Source: Clostridium hydrogeniformans DSM 21757 (GTDB lineage: Bacteria; Bacillota; Clostridia; Clostridiales; Clostridiaceae). From it: a stretch of 64,000 nt of DNA. This document shows positions 18,144 through 27,687 of this stretch, in pieces. Position numbers and translations under genes: made by a program. The DNA is taken from assembly GCF_000686705.1 (NCBI RefSeq), contig NZ_KK366004.1:554364-618363 (forward strand), read 5' to 3'. The stretch's first letter is position 1, and every line of letters begins with the position of its first letter. The notes under the pieces were generated by a model. It made no database searches, was not told the origin of the DNA, and was given only the letters and a program-made list of their open reading frames with translations.

Positions 18144-18593
18144 ATGAGAGCAGTGGTTCAAAGGGTTTTAAGTTCTAAAGTAACTGTATCAGGAGAAATT
18201 GTTGGGGAGATAGAAAAAGGCTTTAATGTACTCCTTGGAATACAAAAAGAAGATACAGAAGATGATATTAAATACTTAGTTGATAAAATAATAAACCTTA
18301 GAGTTTTTACTGACGATAATGATAAGATGAATTTATCTTTACTTGATGTAAAAGGGGAACTATTAATAGTTTCCCAATTTACTTTGTATGGAGACTGTAG
18401 ACGAGGAAGAAGACCAAGTTTTATAGAAGCATTAGGTGGAGAAGAAGCTGAAAGGCTTTATGAGATATTTCTTGAAAAGTGTAGAGAGTGTGGTTTAAAA
18501 GTAGAGAAGGGAATATTCGGAGCAGATATGAAGGTTTCCATTGAGAATGATGGACCTGTTACTTTACTTTTAGAAAGCAAGAAAACTTTTTAG
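18144..18593 (+). CDS. dtd: D-aminoacyl-tRNA deacylase
   Basis: Removes D-amino acids (and glycine from tRNA-Ala) from mischarged tRNA. The 149-aa length is normal. The active-site motifs [17 protein letters not shown] (about 76-92) and the cross-subunit Gly-cisPro-like NDGPVT near the end ([14 protein letters not shown]) are present. Its place directly after relA is conserved in Firmicutes. Confidence 0.97.
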   Translation: MRAVVQRVLSSKVTVSGEIVGEIEKGFNVLLGIQKEDTEDDIKYLVDKIINLRVFTDDNDKMNLSLLDVKGELLIVSQFTLYGDCRRGRRPSFIEALGGEEAERLYEIFLEKCRECGLKVEKGIFGADMKVSIENDGPVTLLLESKKTF

Positions 18594-18606
18594 TGGAGGG
18601 ATTCAT

Positions 18607-19212
18607 ATGTTTATAAAAAGAATACCAGCAGGAATATATGCTGCTAACTGTTATATTGTTATGGATGAAATATCAAAGGATATAATACTTATAGATATTG
18701 GTGGAGATGCAGAGGATATAATAAAGGAAGTTAAGAACCTTAATGGAAATGTAAGAGGAATAATCTTAACCCATGGTCATGTGGATCATGTAAGTGGGGT
18801 ATTAGATTTTAAGGAAGAATATGATGTACCAGTATATTTAAGCCATAAGGACGAAGAGCTTATGATACAGGGAACTTATATATATGGAAGCTTCAATGAT
18901 AAAAGAGCAGATTTTTCCCTTAAAGAAGGAGAGGTAATAACTCTAGGATCAATAAAAATAAATGTTCTAGAGACCCCAGGACATACTCCAGGAGGGGTAA
19001 GTTTTATTATTGAGGATAATGTATTTACAGGAGATAGTCTTTTCTATGGATCTATAGGAAGAACAGATCTTTCAGGAGGAAATTATGGTGAGCTTATAGA
19101 TAGTATAAAAGATAAACTTTTAGTTCTACCAGAGGAAACTAAGGTTTATAGTGGACATGGACCTATGAGCACCGTAGGAAATGAGAAGAGAAGCAACCCA
19201 TTTTTAAGGTAA
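18607..19212 (+). CDS. Metallo-beta-lactamase-fold hydrolase, glyoxalase II-like
   Basis: The 201-aa protein has the zinc motif THGHVDHVSG (HxHxDH, residues about 55-64), then ETPGHTPGG, FTGDSLF and YSGHGPMST, all ligands of a dinuclear site. It resembles Bacillus YqgX and is annotated in many genomes as hydroxyacylglutathione hydrolase-like. Clostridia often lack glutathione, so the true substrate is unknown. It is 13 bases after dtd and 11 before hemZ, in one transcription unit. Confidence 0.85.
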   Translation: MFIKRIPAGIYAANCYIVMDEISKDIILIDIGGDAEDIIKEVKNLNGNVRGIILTHGHVDHVSGVLDFKEEYDVPVYLSHKDEELMIQGTYIYGSFNDKRADFSLKEGEVITLGSIKINVLETPGHTPGGVSFIIEDNVFTGDSLFYGSIGRTDLSGGNYGELIDSIKDKLLVLPEETKVYSGHGPMSTVGNEKRSNPFLR

Positions 19213-19223
19213 TAGGAGAAAAG

Positions 19224-20648
19224 ATGGTTAAAGTAGTATTAAATGAAGAAAAGTTTAGATATGATATATATCAGATAATAAATCTTTATCATAGTTTTCA
19301 GGATATAGAGTTCACTAAAGATGAAGGAGATTATTATATAAATATAGACTCTTATAATATAGAGATTAAGGGAAAGGAATTAGAAAAGACTTACCCAATC
19401 TCAAAGGATGTAAGGACTGATATTAAAAAGTCTGTATTTAGTTATTTTAAGGATATTATGGATAAACCACTTCCTTGGGGAACCTTAGTTGGTATAAGGC
19501 CAAGCAAGATAGCACTTTCCATGATAAAAGAAGGAAAAAGTGAAGAAGAAATAATAGAATATTTTAATGAGAAGTATCTAGTAAGCAGGGAAAAGGCAAA
19601 GCTTTGTATAGATGTGGCTAGATATGAGGAAGAATTTGTTAATACATCTAAGGATTCCATAAGTGTATATATAGGTATGCCATTTTGTCCTACTAGATGT
19701 GTATATTGTTCCTTTACCGCTAATCCTATAGGAGGAAATAAGTCCTTAGTTAAGCCTTATTTAGATGCTCTTATATATGAGATAAAGGAGATTGCATCAT
19801 ATATAAAGGAGAAAAACTTAACCCTTCAATGTGTATATTTTGGGGGAGGTACTCCAACTTCCGTTAATGATGAAGATTTTAGATATTTAATGGAAGAAAT
19901 ATACAATAATCTTATAGAAGGTAAAAATGTAGAAGAGTTTACTGTAGAATGTGGAAGACCAGATAGTATATCCATAGATAAGCTTAAAACTATGAGAGAT
20001 TTTAAGGTTCATAGAATAAGTATAAATCCTCAAACTATGAATGACTCTACCTTAAAATCCATAGGACGTAATCATTCTGTGGATCTTGTAAAAGAAGTTT
20101 ATAATGAAGCTAGAGATATGGGATTTGACAATATAAATATGGATCTTATAGTAGGGCTTCCCGGAGAAGATTTAAGTCACATTAAAAAATCCTATGAGGA
20201 AATATTAAAACTTAAACCAGATTCATTAACTATTCATGGTATGTCAGTAAAAAGGGCATCAAGACTTTATGAGGATATTTGTCATAATAAAACCCTTAAA
20301 ATTCCTCATCAAAGAGAATTAAATTCTATGTATGATTTAACTAAGGATTTAGGTAAAGACTTAGGTATGAATCCTTATTACATGTATAGGCAAAAGAACA
20401 TGGTGGGAAATATGGAGAATGTAGGATATGCTGTAAAAGGAAAAGAAGGAATTTATAATATTCAAATTATAGAGGAGAGACAAACCATAATTGCTTTAGG
20501 GGCAGATGGGGTTTCCAAAGTTGTTTTCTTAGATGAAAATAGAATAGAGAGATTTGCTAATGTAAAGGATGTTAGGGAGTATATAAAAAGAGTTTCAGAA
20601 ATGGTAGATAAGAAAAAAGCATTATTGAGCACATTATATACCTCATAG
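19224..20648 (+). CDS. hemZ: Coproporphyrinogen dehydrogenase-like radical SAM protein HemZ
   Basis: The 474-aa protein has the radical SAM motif CPTRCVYC (CxxxCxxC, around residues 154-161), GGGTPTS, VECGRPDSI, RISINPQTM and the C-terminal HemN-like region. An N-terminal extension of about 145 residues is typical of HemZ rather than HemN. It may act in anaerobic porphyrin synthesis or as a heme chaperone, and biochemical function is not settled. It is the last gene of the relA-dtd unit. Confidence 0.88.
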   Translation: MVKVVLNEEKFRYDIYQIINLYHSFQDIEFTKDEGDYYINIDSYNIEIKGKELEKTYPISKDVRTDIKKSVFSYFKDIMDKPLPWGTLVGIRPSKIALSMIKEGKSEEEIIEYFNEKYLVSREKAKLCIDVARYEEEFVNTSKDSISVYIGMPFCPTRCVYCSFTANPIGGNKSLVKPYLDALIYEIKEIASYIKEKNLTLQCVYFGGGTPTSVNDEDFRYLMEEIYNNLIEGKNVEEFTVECGRPDSISIDKLKTMRDFKVHRISINPQTMNDSTLKSIGRNHSVDLVKEVYNEARDMGFDNINMDLIVGLPGEDLSHIKKSYEEILKLKPDSLTIHGMSVKRASRLYEDICHNKTLKIPHQRELNSMYDLTKDLGKDLGMNPYYMYRQKNMVGNMENVGYAVKGKEGIYNIQIIEERQTIIALGADGVSKVVFLDENRIERFANVKDVREYIKRVSEMVDKKKALLSTLYTS

Positions 20649-20911
20649 ATATTATAGATATATATAAGAAATTTGTCTAAAAGACTATGACTTAATGCTT
20701 ATGTAAAGAATTCATAGCTTTTATATAATTAAAAGAAAATAAAGATTATAAATTTTTAGGGTTAATTTATATAGTAACTTATAGTTAGGTTATGTGTAAA
20801 TATTTATTTAATAGGACTTAAGGTTATGTATATGGTTAAGATTAATTATGTTTATAAATGTTTATAAATATAATTTTAAATAAGATTTATTTTATAATAG
20901 GAGGGATAGTA

Positions 20912-22165
20912 ATGGAAAAAATGCAAGCACCTAAGGGTACTAAGGACATGTTACCAAAGGATAGCTATAAGTGGCATTATGTAGAAAATAAACTTAGAAA
21001 TTTATCAAAGGAATATGGAATAAGAGAAATTAGAACTCCTATGTTTGAGCATACAGAGCTATTTTTAAGAGGTGTGGGAGAAACTACTGATGTGGTTCAA
21101 AAGGAAATGTATACCTTTGAGGATAAGGGGAATCGTAGTATAACATTAAAGCCAGAAGGTACGGCACCAGCAGTTAGGGCATATATAGAAAACTCTATTT
21201 ATGCAGATACTCAACCAACAAAGATGTATTATTTTACTCCAGTATTTAGATATGAAAATGTCCAAAAGGGTAGATTAAGACAACATCATCAATTTGGAGT
21301 TGAGATTTTTGGATCTAAGGAAGCGTCAATGGATGCTGAAATTATATCTTTAGCTATGAGGGCTTTTAATGAACTTGGCATTAAGGGTTTAGAACTTAAT
21401 ATAAATAGTATTGGTTGCCCTAAGTGTAGGAAATCTTATAATGAAGCTCTTAATAAGTTTTTAGGGGATAACTACAATAACTTATGTGAAACATGTAAAT
21501 CAAGATTTGAAAGAAATCCTATGAGAATACTAGACTGTAAAGAAAGAACATGTAAGGAAATAACCAAAGAAGCTCCTGTAATTTTAGATTATATATGTGA
21601 GGAGTGTAATGATCACTTTGAAACTTTAAAGAAGTATTTAGGTGTTATGGGCATAGATTTTAAAGTAGATCCTTATATAGTTAGAGGACTAGATTACTAC
21701 ACTAAAACTGTGTTTGAAATTATAAATAAAGGACTTACAGTTTGTGGTGGAGGAAGATATGATAAGTTAATAGAAGAAATAGGTGGACCAGAGATACCAG
21801 CTGTAGGTTTTGGTATGGGTCTTGAGAGACTTCTTATGACTCTTGAAGAAGAGGGAATAGAAATAGATGAGCCGAATCTTTTAGAACTTTATATAGGGTC
21901 TATGGGAGAGGATGCAAATCTTGAGAGTTTTAATATAGTTTACAACTTAAGAAAACTTGGAGTAAAATGTGAAGGGGACCATATGAAAAAGAGCGTTAAA
22001 GCTCAAATGAAGTATGCTAACAAAATGGGAGCTCTTTATAGCATGATTCTTGGAGAAGATGAGCTTAATAATAAAAAGGCAAATCTTAAGAGAATGAGTG
22101 ATGGAGAAGTTTTTTCAGTGGATTTAACTAATTTAAATATGTTAGTTGAAATAATTAAAAAGTAA
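20912..22165 (+). CDS. hisS: Histidyl-tRNA synthetase
   Basis: A class II synthetase of 417 aa. Motif 2 region appears as [21 protein letters not shown] (given here in part, [10 protein letters not shown]), the histidine-binding [12 protein letters not shown] is near residue 255, and motif 3 is [12 protein letters not shown]. The C-terminal anticodon-binding domain is complete. The frame extends upstream to 20858, but ATAGGAGGGATAGT lies just before the ATG at 20912. I looked for and did not see a T-box in the 263-bp upstream region. Confidence 0.97.
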   Translation: MEKMQAPKGTKDMLPKDSYKWHYVENKLRNLSKEYGIREIRTPMFEHTELFLRGVGETTDVVQKEMYTFEDKGNRSITLKPEGTAPAVRAYIENSIYADTQPTKMYYFTPVFRYENVQKGRLRQHHQFGVEIFGSKEASMDAEIISLAMRAFNELGIKGLELNINSIGCPKCRKSYNEALNKFLGDNYNNLCETCKSRFERNPMRILDCKERTCKEITKEAPVILDYICEECNDHFETLKKYLGVMGIDFKVDPYIVRGLDYYTKTVFEIINKGLTVCGGGRYDKLIEEIGGPEIPAVGFGMGLERLLMTLEEEGIEIDEPNLLELYIGSMGEDANLESFNIVYNLRKLGVKCEGDHMKKSVKAQMKYANKMGALYSMILGEDELNNKKANLKRMSDGEVFSVDLTNLNMLVEIIKK

Positions 22166-22182
22166 AGCTAGGAGGAGTAGTT

Positions 22183-23979
22183 ATGGGCGAAGCACTAAAT
22201 GGTGTTAAGCGTACTATAATGTGCGGTGATGTAAGAGAATCCAATATAGGTGAAAAAATAACTGTAATGGGATGGGTTCAAAGAAAAAGAAATCTTGGAG
22301 GATTAATATTTGTTGATCTAAGAGATAGAGAAGGAATTCTTCAAGTAATGTTTGGAGATGCAATAAATTCTGAAGCTTTTAATAAGGCTGATACTGTAAG
22401 ATCAGAATATTGTATAGCTGTAACTGGAGAAGTAGTTAAAAGAGAATCAGTAAATCCTAATATGCCTACAGGAATGGTAGAGCTTAAGGGAGAAAGTATA
22501 AAGATACTTTCAGAGTCTGAAACTCCACCAATATATATAAAAGAAGATCTAGACGCTTCTGAGGCAATAAGACTTAAGTATAGATACCTAGATCTTAGAA
22601 GACCAGACATGCAGAATATTTTCAAAATAAGACATAGAGCAACTAAGGCTGTTCGTGACTTTTTAGATAAGGAAGGCTTCCTTGAAATGGAGACTCCAAT
22701 GCTTACAAAGAGTACTCCAGAAGGAGCAAGAGACTATTTAGTTCCAAGTAGAAATTATCCAGGAATGTTCTATGCTCTTCCTCAATCACCACAACTATTT
22801 AAGCAACTACTTATGGTATCTGGATATGATAAGTATTTCCAAATAGTTAAGTGCTTTAGAGATGAAGATTTGAGAGCTAATAGACAACCAGAATTTACTC
22901 AAATAGACCTTGAAATGTCTTTTGTTGAGCAAAATCATGTGATGGAGCTTAATGAGGCACTTGTATCTCATGTATTTAAGGAAGTTTTAGGACATGAAAT
23001 AAGCCTTCCTATAAAGAGAATGCCTTTTAAAGAGGCTATGGAGAAATACGGTAGTGACAAACCAGATTTAAGATTTGGAATGGAAATAAAGGATTTAAGT
23101 GAAGCTGTTAAATCTTCAGATTTTAAGGTTTTTGCTGATACATTAAGCAATGGAGGTTCTGTACGTTGTTTAACTGTTAAGGGCGGAGCTTCTATGGGAA
23201 GAAAAGATATAGATAGACTTGGAGAATTTGTTAAGACTTATAAGGCAAAGGGTCTTGCATGGATTCAATATAAGGAAGAAGAAATAAAATCGCCTATAGC
23301 TAAGTTCTTAAAAGAAGAAGAAATGAAGGCTATAATAGATAAGGCAGAGGCAGAAGTTGGAGACTTAATACTTATAGTTGGGGATAAAAACTCAGTGGTA
23401 TTCTCATCTCTTGGTGCTTTAAGATTAGAGCTTGCTAAAAAGTTTGATTTAATAAAAGATAAAAATGAATTTAATTTTGTATGGATAACTGAATTCCCTC
23501 TTCTTGAGTATGATGAGGAAGAAGGAAGATATTTTGCAGCTCACCATCCATTTACCATGCCTATGGATGAGGATATAGAATATTTAGATAGTGATCCAGG
23601 AAAGGTTAGAGCAAAGGCTTACGACCTTGTATTAAATGGAGAAGAACTTGGAGGAGGAAGTATAAGAATTCATGATACTAGCCTTCAAGAAAAAATGTTT
23701 AATGTTCTTGGATTTACTAGTGAATCTGCATGGGAGAGATTTGGATTCTTACTTGAGGCCTTTAAATTTGGACCACCACCACACGGTGGGTTAGCTTTTG
23801 GCCTTGATAGAATGGTAATGTTCCTTGCAGGTACTGATAATATAAAGGATGTTATAGCATTCCCTAAGAACCAAAATGCTTTCTGTCCGTTAACAGAAGC
23901 TCCAGGAGTTGTTGATGAAAATCAACTTGTAGACCTTGGAATAAAGAAGATAGAAACTCTTTCTAAAGAAGAGAAATAG
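22183..23979 (+). CDS. aspS: Aspartyl-tRNA synthetase
   Basis: A class IIb synthetase of 598 aa with an N-terminal OB anticodon-binding domain (MGWVQRKRNLGGLIFVDLRDR), the bacterial GAD insertion (about 290-410), QPEFTQIDLEMSF, and motif 3 GLAFGLDRMVMFLAG. Located 17 bases after hisS, the usual Firmicute hisS-aspS pair. Whether it is discriminating or also charges tRNA-Asn was not determined. Confidence 0.97.
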   Translation: MGEALNGVKRTIMCGDVRESNIGEKITVMGWVQRKRNLGGLIFVDLRDREGILQVMFGDAINSEAFNKADTVRSEYCIAVTGEVVKRESVNPNMPTGMVELKGESIKILSESETPPIYIKEDLDASEAIRLKYRYLDLRRPDMQNIFKIRHRATKAVRDFLDKEGFLEMETPMLTKSTPEGARDYLVPSRNYPGMFYALPQSPQLFKQLLMVSGYDKYFQIVKCFRDEDLRANRQPEFTQIDLEMSFVEQNHVMELNEALVSHVFKEVLGHEISLPIKRMPFKEAMEKYGSDKPDLRFGMEIKDLSEAVKSSDFKVFADTLSNGGSVRCLTVKGGASMGRKDIDRLGEFVKTYKAKGLAWIQYKEEEIKSPIAKFLKEEEMKAIIDKAEAEVGDLILIVGDKNSVVFSSLGALRLELAKKFDLIKDKNEFNFVWITEFPLLEYDEEEGRYFAAHHPFTMPMDEDIEYLDSDPGKVRAKAYDLVLNGEELGGGSIRIHDTSLQEKMFNVLGFTSESAWERFGFLLEAFKFGPPPHGGLAFGLDRMVMFLAGTDNIKDVIAFPKNQNAFCPLTEAPGVVDENQLVDLGIKKIETLSKEEK

Positions 23980-24002
23980 AAAGCTAAAATAATTAAAGTA
24001 TG

Positions 24003-24045
24003 AAAACACAGTATGTAGTAAAAACTACATACTGTGTTTTATTAT
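24003..24045 (+). terminator. Terminator after aspS
   Basis: AAAACACAGTATGTAGT and ACTACATACTGTGTTTT form a 17-bp perfect stem with a 4-base loop and an ATTAT tail. Confidence 0.9.
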
Positions 24046-24161
24046 ATTAGTGTTAAGTATATAGGTTAATATTAGTAATAAGAACACCGCCTGAAGGAAG
24101 ACTCATTCTATATAACTTAAAAAATTATATAAAAATATAATTAATACTTTTCCATATGTTG

Positions 24162-24170
24162 TGATATAAT
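24162..24170 (+). promoter_or_regulatory. Extended -10 promoter of the M29 aminopeptidase
   Basis: TGATATAAT with a weak upstream TTAATA (24141-24146). About 90 nucleotides of leader follow, with an 8-bp hairpin CACTATTA (24207-24214) / TAATAGTG (24224-24231). Confidence 0.5.
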
Positions 24171-24268
24171 TATAGAAATAATATTAAGATAGTTAATAGA
24201 GGGGAGCACTATTATCTATAGGTTAATAGTGTATCCTTTAAGTAAGATATATAAGGGGGCAATATTTT

Positions 24269-25498
24269 ATGAATAATGAATCATTAAAAAAGTATGCAGA
24301 CCTAGCTGTAAGATGTGGAATTAATATTCAAAAGAATCAAACTCTACATATAAGTTCACCACTAGAATGTATAGATTTTGTACGTGCTATAGCAAAGGCG
24401 GCTTATGAGGCTGGAGCAGGAAATGTGGTAGTTGACTATGTAGATGATGAAATAACATTAATTAAATATAACAATGCACCAGAGGAAAGTTTTTCAAAGG
24501 TTCCTAATTGGGCAGCTTTATCAAAGGTGGCTTTAGCTAAGGAAGAAGGGGCAGCCTTTTTAAGTATATCTGCTAGAAATCCAGAGCTTTTAAAAGATGT
24601 AGATCCAAAGAGGGTAGCAGCTGCAAGTAAGTCTAGTAGTATAGCTTTTAAAGAGTTTTCGGATTTTCTAATGGGAGATAATGGTCAATGGGCAGTTATA
24701 TCTGTTCCTACTAAGGCTTGGGCTAAAAAGGTATTTCCAGAGTCATCTGAGGAGGAAGCAGTAGAAAAGCTTTGGAATAGTATATTAAGTATAGTAAGAG
24801 CTGATAAAGAAGACCCAGTAAGGGCTTGGGAAGAGCATTTAAATACTTTAAAGGAAAAAAGAGGTTTTCTTAATGAGAAAAAGTTTAAATATCTTCACTA
24901 TAAATCTGAAGGTACGGATTTAGAAATAGAATTCTCAAAAAACCATAAATGGCTTGGAGGAAGTGATTCCACTAAAAAGGGAGTAAATTTTGTAGCTAAT
25001 ATGCCAACAGAAGAAGTGTTTACCCTTCCATTAAAAACAGGTGTAAATGGTTATGTAAAAAGTACTAAGCCTCTTATTTATGGAGGAAATATAATAGATA
25101 ATTTTGTTCTTCATTTTAAAGAAGGAAAAGTAGTAGATTTCACTGCAGAAAAAGGATATGATGTGTTAAAGAACTTAATAGAAACTGATGAAGGATCTCA
25201 TTATTTAGGAGAGGTGGCATTGGTGCCAGATAATTCTCCAATATCTAATTCTAATATAATTTTCTTTAATACTTTGTTTGACGAAAATGCTTCTTGTCAC
25301 TTAGCACTAGGAAAAGCTTATTCTAGTTGTGTTGAAGGATATGAAGATATGACTGAAGAGGAAAAGAAAGTTCAAGGAGTAAATGATTCATTAACTCATG
25401 TGGATTTTATGGTTGGGTCAAAGGATTTAAATATTCAAGGGGAAACCTTTAGTGGAGAGAAGATTACAGTATTTAAGGATGGAAATTGGGCTTTTTAA
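24269..25498 (+). CDS. M29-family aminopeptidase
   Basis: The 409-aa length and conserved stretches identify peptidase family M29 (AmpS/PepS/aminopeptidase T), cobalt- or zinc-dependent exopeptidases. Visible are EGTDLEIEF, NMPTEEVFTLP (metal ligand Glu), GEVALVPDNSPIS, FNTLFDENASCHLALG and the C-terminal DSLTHVDFMVGS. GGGGGCAAT lies before the ATG. It is a separate unit with its own promoter. Exact substrate range is unknown. Confidence 0.93.
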   Translation: MNNESLKKYADLAVRCGINIQKNQTLHISSPLECIDFVRAIAKAAYEAGAGNVVVDYVDDEITLIKYNNAPEESFSKVPNWAALSKVALAKEEGAAFLSISARNPELLKDVDPKRVAAASKSSSIAFKEFSDFLMGDNGQWAVISVPTKAWAKKVFPESSEEEAVEKLWNSILSIVRADKEDPVRAWEEHLNTLKEKRGFLNEKKFKYLHYKSEGTDLEIEFSKNHKWLGGSDSTKKGVNFVANMPTEEVFTLPLKTGVNGYVKSTKPLIYGGNIIDNFVLHFKEGKVVDFTAEKGYDVLKNLIETDEGSHYLGEVALVPDNSPISNSNIIFFNTLFDENASCHLALGKAYSSCVEGYEDMTEEEKKVQGVNDSLTHVDFMVGSKDLNIQGETFSGEKITVFKDGNWAF

Positions 25499-25757
25499 TT
25501 AGGGTACCTATATCTTATAAATCTTAATTAAAATATCCAGCTAAGGAAGGGACTAATCTATAAAACCAATCTAATATATATAAAGTGAAATTAATTCGTT
25601 TAAAGTTTTTACCATAGGTAATTATGGTGTAGTGAAATCCAGAGATTTTAAAGCTTTTACTCCTATATTAAATAGGAGTAAATATTGAAACTTTAGAGTC
25701 TCTGGATAAATTTTTAGTACTAAACATTGCACAATTTAGGGAAGAATAAAGCTAGAA
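25499..25757. other. Spacer between the M29 aminopeptidase and the CsoR-like gene with a long palindrome
   Basis: No gene is evident in the 331-bp gap. It holds a large imperfect palindrome (25638-25706) listed separately and a small ACCATA/TATGGT pair near 25611-25628. Confidence 0.4.
25638..25716. terminator. Long nested hairpin, probably a terminator
   Basis: The outer arms TCCAGAGA (25638-25645) and TCTCTGGA (25699-25706), middle arms TTTAAAG/CTTTAGA, and inner arms TTTACTCCTAT (25656-25666) / ATAGGAGTAAA (25672-25682) fold into one structure. An AAATTTTT tail follows on the + strand. Confidence 0.6.
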
Positions 25758-25786
25758 TTGTATTATAGGTAGAAAGGTGATATAAT
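25758..25786 (+). promoter_or_regulatory. Promoter of the CsoR-like gene
   Basis: TTGTAT at 25758-25763 and TATAAT at 25781-25786 are 17 bases apart, with an extended -10 (TGA before TATAAT). Confidence 0.75.
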
Positions 25787-25792
25787 TGTATC

Positions 25793-25814
25793 ATACTCTA
25801 TAGGGGTATAGTAT
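25793..25814. promoter_or_regulatory. Probable CsoR-family operator
   Basis: ATACTCTATAGGGGTATAGTAT is a partly symmetric site with a central G-run flanked by TATA, just downstream of the -10. G-tracts in an AT-rich palindrome are typical of CsoR/RcnR-family operators. Confidence 0.5.
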
Positions 25815-25829
25815 TTAAGGAGTGGTAAT

Positions 25830-26096
25830 ATGATGGAGGCTAAAAACGAAGCATTAAAAAAAGATATTTGTGTAAGGTTAAGAAGAATTGAAGGTCAAGT
25901 TAAGGGAATTCAAAATATGGTGAATAATGAAGTTTGTTGTAGAGATGTCCTTGTTCAAGTGGCGGCAGTTAGGGCAGCTATGAATAAAGTTGGAGGGCTT
26001 ATGCTTGAAAATTATGCTTATAACTGTATGGACTTTGATGAGGAAGATGAAAGAATACAACAACTTATAAGTGCATTAGTTATGTTTTTAAAATAA
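25830..26096 (+). CDS. CsoR/RcnR/CstR-family transcriptional repressor, 88 aa
   Basis: This is the all-helical DUF156 fold: RLRRIEGQVKGIQNMV at the N-terminus, CCRDVLVQVAAVRAAMNKVG, then the C-terminal helix. CsoR binds Cu(I) by Cys-His-Cys. Here Cys37 and Cys66 are kept, but the histidine four residues before the second cysteine is Tyr62. The persulfide sensor CstR also lacks that histidine, so this may sense something other than copper. AAGGAGTGG precedes the ATG. A probable operator overlaps the transcription start, suggesting autoregulation. No transporter or sulfur gene follows, because the next genes face the other way. Confidence 0.85.
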   Translation: MMEAKNEALKKDICVRLRRIEGQVKGIQNMVNNEVCCRDVLVQVAAVRAAMNKVGGLMLENYAYNCMDFDEEDERIQQLISALVMFLK

Positions 26097-26243
26097 ATTA
26101 GAACTTAATTTAGATAAAGTTTTTTACCAAAGGCAAAGTGTAGTAAATAAGGCTAGAAAGTTTATAATTATTACATTCTATAGTAATAAAGTCATAAGAT
26201 TTTTTAGTAAAGAATCCTAATTAGATTTAACCTTAATTAATAG

Positions 26244-26280
26244 AAAAACCCTAGGAAGATTTCCTTAGGGTTTTATTTTT
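26244..26280. terminator. Bidirectional terminator between the CsoR-like gene and the exporter genes
   Basis: AAAACCCTAGGAA and TTCCTTAGGGTTTT pair with one bulge. T-rich tails lie on both strands. It overlaps the stop codon of the - strand gene. Confidence 0.85.
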
Positions 26281-26709
26281 ATTTATATATATTTTATAAT
26301 TTATAAATCTAGCAATTGAAGATGTAAGTATTACACCAACGGCTATAGCACCAGCACCAGATAGGGTTTTTAATCCTAGTTCTAGGGATTTATAAACATT
26401 TCCTTGGATGGATGCCAGCATTGTATAATACATACCACCTCCTGGAACCAGTGGAATTAAAGCGCATATAACAAAGGTCGTTACTGGAGCTTTTAATACT
26501 CTAGCTAAGATTTCGGAATAAGCACTTAAAGCTACAGCGCCAATGAAAAGGGAGGTAACATCAGAAAGTCCATAATAAAGAGCAATTTCATAAAAGAGCC
26601 ATCCAAGACCTCCACCAATGGTTGCAGCAAAAAGGTTTTTTCCCTTTATATTAAATATAATACCAAATCCTAAAGTAGACATAGCAGCATAAAATGTTTT
26701 AATAAACAT
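26251..26709 (-). CDS. Threonine/serine exporter-type protein, small subunit (ThrE C-terminal half)
   Basis: The 152-aa protein has about four to five membrane helices and matches the YjjB-like (DUF3815) half of ThrE exporters: TIGGGLGWLFYEIALYYG, AVALSAYSEILARVLKAPVT and the proline-glycine loop IPLVPGGGMYY. It works with the larger half encoded immediately upstream, one base apart. Split two-gene exporters of this type are common in Firmicutes. The substrate (serine, threonine or succinate-like) cannot be read from sequence. Confidence 0.85.
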   Translation of the reverse strand: MFIKTFYAAMSTLGFGIIFNIKGKNLFAATIGGGLGWLFYEIALYYGLSDVTSLFIGAVALSAYSEILARVLKAPVTTFVICALIPLVPGGGMYYTMLASIQGNVYKSLELGLKTLSGAGAIAVGVILTSSIARFINYKIYINKNKTLRKSS

Positions 26710-26710
26710 A

Positions 26711-27478
26711 TTAAAAACCTCCTATATAAGTAAACCAAAATTTCATCACAACCCCTGTACCTGTAGCTATTCCTACCGCTATTAGAAAGGCTTCGAGAGC
26801 TCTTGCAAGGGCAGCTAAAAGATCTCCAGCTATGGTATCACGAAGGGCATTGGTTATTGCAAGACCAGGAACTAAAAGCATTATAGATCCTATTATTATT
26901 TCATCTAAGTTATGTCCTATACCTGTATAAATACTTAGAAGAGCTATAATTGCAGTAATAGCACCACCAAAGGTATTTATAAAAAATTCATTTATTTTGT
27001 ATTTACTAAAAAAGCTAGAACTAAGCTTTATAATTATACCTATTAAAAAAGAAACAAAAAAGTCGTTAATATCCCCTCCGAATAATAAGGTGAAAAAAGC
27101 AGCAGCAGTAGCTGAAAAAAATGCTGTGGTATTTAATCCATATCTTTTTTCATTATTTATTTCCATTAAAGCTTCTTTTATCTCATCAGAGGTTAGTCCT
27201 TTAGACTTAATATTTCTTGAAAGATCATTGACTTTTGATATTTTTTCAAGATCAACAGTTCGGCCTCTTACTCTTTTAACTAAGGATATTGTTTGGCCGA
27301 AGTTATCTGTTATAGAAACCATTATACCAGTAGGCGTTACAAAACTATCACAATCCTTTACATTAAAAGCAGTACATATTCTAAATATAGTTTCTTCAAC
27401 TCTATAAGTTTCTCCGCCATTTTCTAATATAATTCTACCAGCCTCTGTGGCAATATGTAATATTTTATTTACATCCAT
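26711..27478 (-). CDS. Threonine/serine exporter-type protein, large subunit (ThrE N-terminal half)
   Basis: The 255-aa protein matches the YjjP-like half: a soluble N-terminal domain with ATEAGRIILENGGETYRVEE and SFVTPTGIMVS (residues about 10-55), then five membrane helices including PGLAITNALRDTIAGDLLA. GAGGTAA precedes the ATG. The pair forms a two-gene - strand unit convergent with the CsoR-like gene. Confidence 0.87.
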   Translation of the reverse strand: MDVNKILHIATEAGRIILENGGETYRVEETIFRICTAFNVKDCDSFVTPTGIMVSITDNFGQTISLVKRVRGRTVDLEKISKVNDLSRNIKSKGLTSDEIKEALMEINNEKRYGLNTTAFFSATAAAFFTLLFGGDINDFFVSFLIGIIIKLSSSFFSKYKINEFFINTFGGAITAIIALLSIYTGIGHNLDEIIIGSIMLLVPGLAITNALRDTIAGDLLAALARALEAFLIAVGIATGTGVVMKFWFTYIGGF

Positions 27479-27589
27479 TATAATTACCTCTAATATATGA
27501 AAATATTTTACTCAAATATTATAGCATATAACATATAAAATAATATCATTTTATAAAATAAACAATTTTCTGATAAATGATAATAGTTG

Positions 27590-27618
27590 TTGATAAATAG
27601 ATTAAAGAACTCTATAAT
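27590..27618 (+). promoter_or_regulatory. Promoter of glyA
   Basis: TTGATA at 27590-27595 and TATAAT at 27613-27618 have a 17-base spacer. Confidence 0.75.
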
Positions 27619-27687
27619 ATTATTGAGTGCTTATATAGGGTATTCAAATAATAAGTATAATAAATTTAAATGAGGGGCGTGATATAA

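Noticed and set aside
20649-20911. Possible T-box before hisS
   Set aside because: I saw no T-box sequence like GGTGGTACC, no specifier-loop landmarks and no terminator.
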